Assembly: GCF_000816145.1 (NCBI RefSeq)
Contig: NZ_CP007141.1
Span: 496,001-560,000, forward strand
Source: Pseudothermotoga hypogea DSM 11164 = NBRC 106472
Lineage (GTDB): Bacteria; Thermotogota; Thermotogae; Thermotogales; DSM-5069
Direction of reading: 5' to 3'
DNA length: 64,000 bases
Of this stretch, positions 62,801 to 64,000 are shown piece after piece. The position numbers were made by a program, and so were the translations under genes. Position 1 is the stretch's first letter, and every line of letters starts with the position of its first letter. The notes beneath the pieces are model-generated. The model did not search any database, was not told the origin of the DNA, and saw only the letters and a program-made list of their open reading frames with translations.

Positions 62801-64000
62801 GGGCTGTACCACGCGATCAAGGCAGGTTACCATGTGCCGGATGCCGTCGTTCGGAGGGGCATAGACTATCTCTCGAATAACATGTCTGGTTATGGTGTTC
62901 ACGTTCTCGCACTGTATGGACTCAACGTCGAAAGTTTTGAACCTCAGAGCGATGTGGATCTCATTTTCAGCGCAATGGTATCGGCTGAGGCTTTGCAGAA
63001 AGCACTCAAGTTGGTCGAAGAGAGCGAAAGGTTTGCGCATGTGAAGATCAAACCCGAAGATCATTTTCTGAGCGAGGTTCAACTGTCTGCCGTTCTGCTC
63101 AGGTCACTGCTGAAATGGCAAAAAGATTCTTCCCTCATCTCGAAGCTGATCAACTATCTGCTGACCAGAAAAGACGGATACTTCTGGTACTCGACGAAGG
63201 ATACCTCCTACTCCGTGCTCGCGCTCCTCGAGGCTCTGCCGACGTATGACAGACCACAAATTTCGATCAGAAACAACGACAAAGAATTCTTCCTCAACAC
63301 AGAAGGAGAGATATCGTTGGAAAAGGGTTTCCTCGAAATCGAAGGTGATGGACTCGTCGAGGTACACGTGGTTTATCTGGAACGTCCCGTCGGACCGGTC
63401 AGTGAAGGCTTGAAGATAGAGAGGCAAATCTACAAGAGATACGAACTTTATCTGGAAAAAGACAAACAAGTCGTTGATGCGTTCATACCGCTCGGGACAG
63501 ATCTGGTACCGGTCAAAATTGAGCGGGCTGAAGTAACGGACGAAATGCTCCGTGCGTACGCTTATGAGTACCGGAAAGCGAAGAACTTCGAGTACAACAA
63601 AGTCAGATTCTCAGTGATTGACAACTTTCTCACGCTGTTCGATGTGAACTACAATTTCGAAAAGCTCACCGCAGGCTCGGGACTGATCGTCGTAAAACTT
63701 GAAGGCAACGCTGCTCTGGTATGCGATACGGGAAGCAAAAGGATCGTTATTCACCAAGGCGTGAGAGACATCGCGCTGCTCGGTCCGAACGTTTTGATCT
63801 TGAAAGAAAACACACTTTGGCTGAACGAGGCTCCCTTCACAACCATTCCAGACGATGTCGAAGAGATAACCTGCACCGAGCGGGAAATTCTCCTGAAAGC
63901 ACGCGACAAAACGTACTGGTTGAAGGATGGAAAATTCATTGCGCTTCCTTTCACTGCGCGGAACATCTATCACTGGGATGGAGAGAACCTTCTGGCAAGT
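59858..64000 (+). CDS. alpha-2-macroglobulin family protein (3' end beyond the window)
   Basis: An open frame of 1381 codons without stop up to the window end. A signal peptide (MREKILVSLLVLLSILSVA) without lipobox Cys is followed by repeated macroglobulin beta-sandwich domains (for example FLITDRPIYKPNDVVKFRGQ and SFMVEEYRKPEYKISIDTP). The reactive thioester motif GCTEQ lies at residues 917-921 in YPYGCTEQTMSSFLP, followed by GGWGWWK of the thioester domain. Bacterial relatives trap proteases at the cell surface and are often paired with penicillin-binding protein PbpC, which would be beyond this window. The ATG overlaps the pcm stop (ATGA). About 250-300 residues are probably missing. Confidence 0.9.
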   Translation, partial: MREKILVSLLVLLSILSVANYAYFSQAGLLTKGQDLGFVVYGKDLSSVELTIWEVRNDEALLSKLLHGQTDLEQVLGRVVLRRRFTPVKDWETFSLKFERLGTYYATLTGRDEKGGKTLLDETFLLVTDMEAIHFSDGERTILYVMNKDGGFVSNAEVNFYNDSKLVLKAKTDTNGIAICENACDFFYVKKENTSIFGEIYFPYKKEYADEKLFLITDRPIYKPNDVVKFRGQLFSKRDNLYEACGASSVKVIVKDPKDNDVYTEDLTTDELGGFFDEFKLPDTASVGVYEINVLHKGKTYYDSFMVEEYRKPEYKISIDTPEEPIFSGQTLKFTIHVTYFNDQPVPNARVAYYVHAEPYYKESFLAYRGLEVTDETGSFTVEVKTDEGFDGYYTIEVIATDESQRQVEETKSVRVWADDVNIQLEDEYIWTSPGQELKIPLAITNVAGEPLDGTLIVNVEGTIQKVLVVNGKAELVFLPERAKEYRIELTFGKVKKQLHVYAFAEGYRPSELTLLVDQKKVQSGQTIRVNLASAYRITGVLALLADKIYETVAIDASQQISISLKVPENFAERNLFVVFLGLEGGRRVEKQSMVSVERELNLSTLKITFDKERYEPGETATVRIEADANNVCLMLVDEAIYAMVRRDPPSLESFLYPENDYPNVSYDFAYTWRLYSATRVMFAELASKETSFEDFKKSAVMEKINVREYFPDTALWIPSLSLEGCVATIRFKVPDSITTFRATAYGFSRSLFSQGFGSMTVTKPFYVRPHLPSFFREGDVVRIGATIFNQTEEPLKTNYWVELPDSVKAMQGVAGETIVQPNSSFTQSYLVRAVRPLDPSTLTFYAVSNLTDAVALNVPVKPFAFEREFYFLEKIDGKRKLTLPEGEYVQARLRILTSVMPILNQSIQKLIHYPYGCTEQTMSSFLPAVVATKMGLKIADLDDIVQKGLFRLYDHQHSDGGWGWWKTDESHPLMSAYVMEGLYHAIKAGYHVPDAVVRRGIDYLSNNMSGYGVHVLALYGLNVESFEPQSDVDLIFSAMVSAEALQKALKLVEESERFAHVKIKPEDHFLSEVQLSAVLLRSLLKWQKDSSLISKLINYLLTRKDGYFWYSTKDTSYSVLALLEALPTYDRPQISIRNNDKEFFLNTEGEISLEKGFLEIEGDGLVEVHVVYLERPVGPVSEGLKIERQIYKRYELYLEKDKQVVDAFIPLGTDLVPVKIERAEVTDEMLRAYAYEYRKAKNFEYNKVRFSVIDNFLTLFDVNYNFEKLTAGSGLIVVKLEGNAALVCDTGSKRIVIHQGVRDIALLGPNVLILKENTLWLNEAPFTTIPDDVEEITCTEREILLKARDKTYWLKDGKFIALPFTARNIYHWDGENLLAS

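Noticed and set aside
60440-63973. Several long minus-strand frames opposite the last 3.5 kb
   Set aside because: They are antisense shadows of the alpha-2-macroglobulin gene, whose frame is uninterrupted and carries family motifs.
1-64000. CRISPR arrays, insertion sequences, prophage or replication origin
   Set aside because: No regularly spaced repeats, transposase or integrase genes, dnaA, or DnaA-box cluster were seen on reading both strands.

Overview
The window looks like a chromosomal segment of a Thermotogae bacterium, probably Pseudothermotoga or a close relative. Three things point there. Gene orders match what I recall from Thermotoga maritima: metS-gyrA-archease-lexA-STAS-rpiB, and a hydrogenase-maturation run of TM1266-like, hydG, TM1268-like, hydE and hydF. 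PurB, LexA, HydE and the isoaspartate methyltransferase have Thermotoga-like lengths and motifs. Purine-rich Shine-Dalgarno sites are strong, GTG and TTG starts are very common, and genes often overlap by 4 bases. The placement rests on recall and is not a database result. I see no insertion sequence, prophage or CRISPR array.

Layout. 1-2507: an envelope protein and a nucleotidyl-sugar pyrophosphorylase. 2531-10310 (minus): one long transcription unit of lpd, three amine/proline-dehydrogenase-like subunits, a small membrane protein, yajC, secD and secF. 10311-10795: a gene-poor interval with a GC-rich structured RNA candidate, a 41-codon ORF and tandem terminators. 10796-17027 (minus): recJ, ruvX, tRNA-Arg(CCG), mreB, flgF, flgG. 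17128-25778 (plus): a beta-CASP nuclease-like protein, then metS, gyrA, archease, lexA, a STAS protein, rpiB and an HDAC-fold deacetylase. 25779-32392 (minus): a BMP-type ABC importer with an RpiR regulator and an FGGY kinase. 32598-32921: a DUF1292 protein. 32966-37621 (minus): zinc ribbon, isoaspartyl dipeptidase, Rex and B12-dependent ribonucleotide reductase. 37865-38068: cold-shock protein. 38112-44930 (minus): phosphoesterase, argS, purB, purA, nitroreductase, argF. 45078-47117 (minus): chemoreceptor. 47284-52990 (plus): tRNA-Val(GAC), suhB, tsaE, lon, engB, a tiny membrane peptide inside a structured element, and a membrane HD-GYP protein. 52941-54529: a coiled-coil membrane protein and an aldo/keto reductase. 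54513-58628 (minus): hydrogenase maturation genes. 58869-64000 (plus): pcm and an alpha-2-macroglobulin that runs off the window.

Physiology. The genes fit an anaerobic, hydrogen-producing, motile fermenter. HydE/F/G build the [FeFe]-hydrogenase H-cluster, Rex senses NADH/NAD+, and the ribonucleotide reductase needs no oxygen. Protein-damage functions are prominent (isoaspartyl dipeptidase, isoaspartyl methyltransferase, Lon), as expected at high temperature.

The most interesting signals are in RNA rather than protein. The hydrogenase-maturation operon has a consensus promoter followed by a roughly 100-base leader in which three segments can form two mutually exclusive 11-bp helices, one terminator-like and holding the ribosome-binding site of the first gene. 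A 28-residue hydrophobic peptide between engB and the HD-GYP gene is framed by a 12-bp inverted repeat, with alternative helices around its ribosome-binding site. The nrdJ promoter is nested in the rex terminator. Between the flagellar genes and lpd lies an independent GC-rich structured RNA that I could not match to any family I know.
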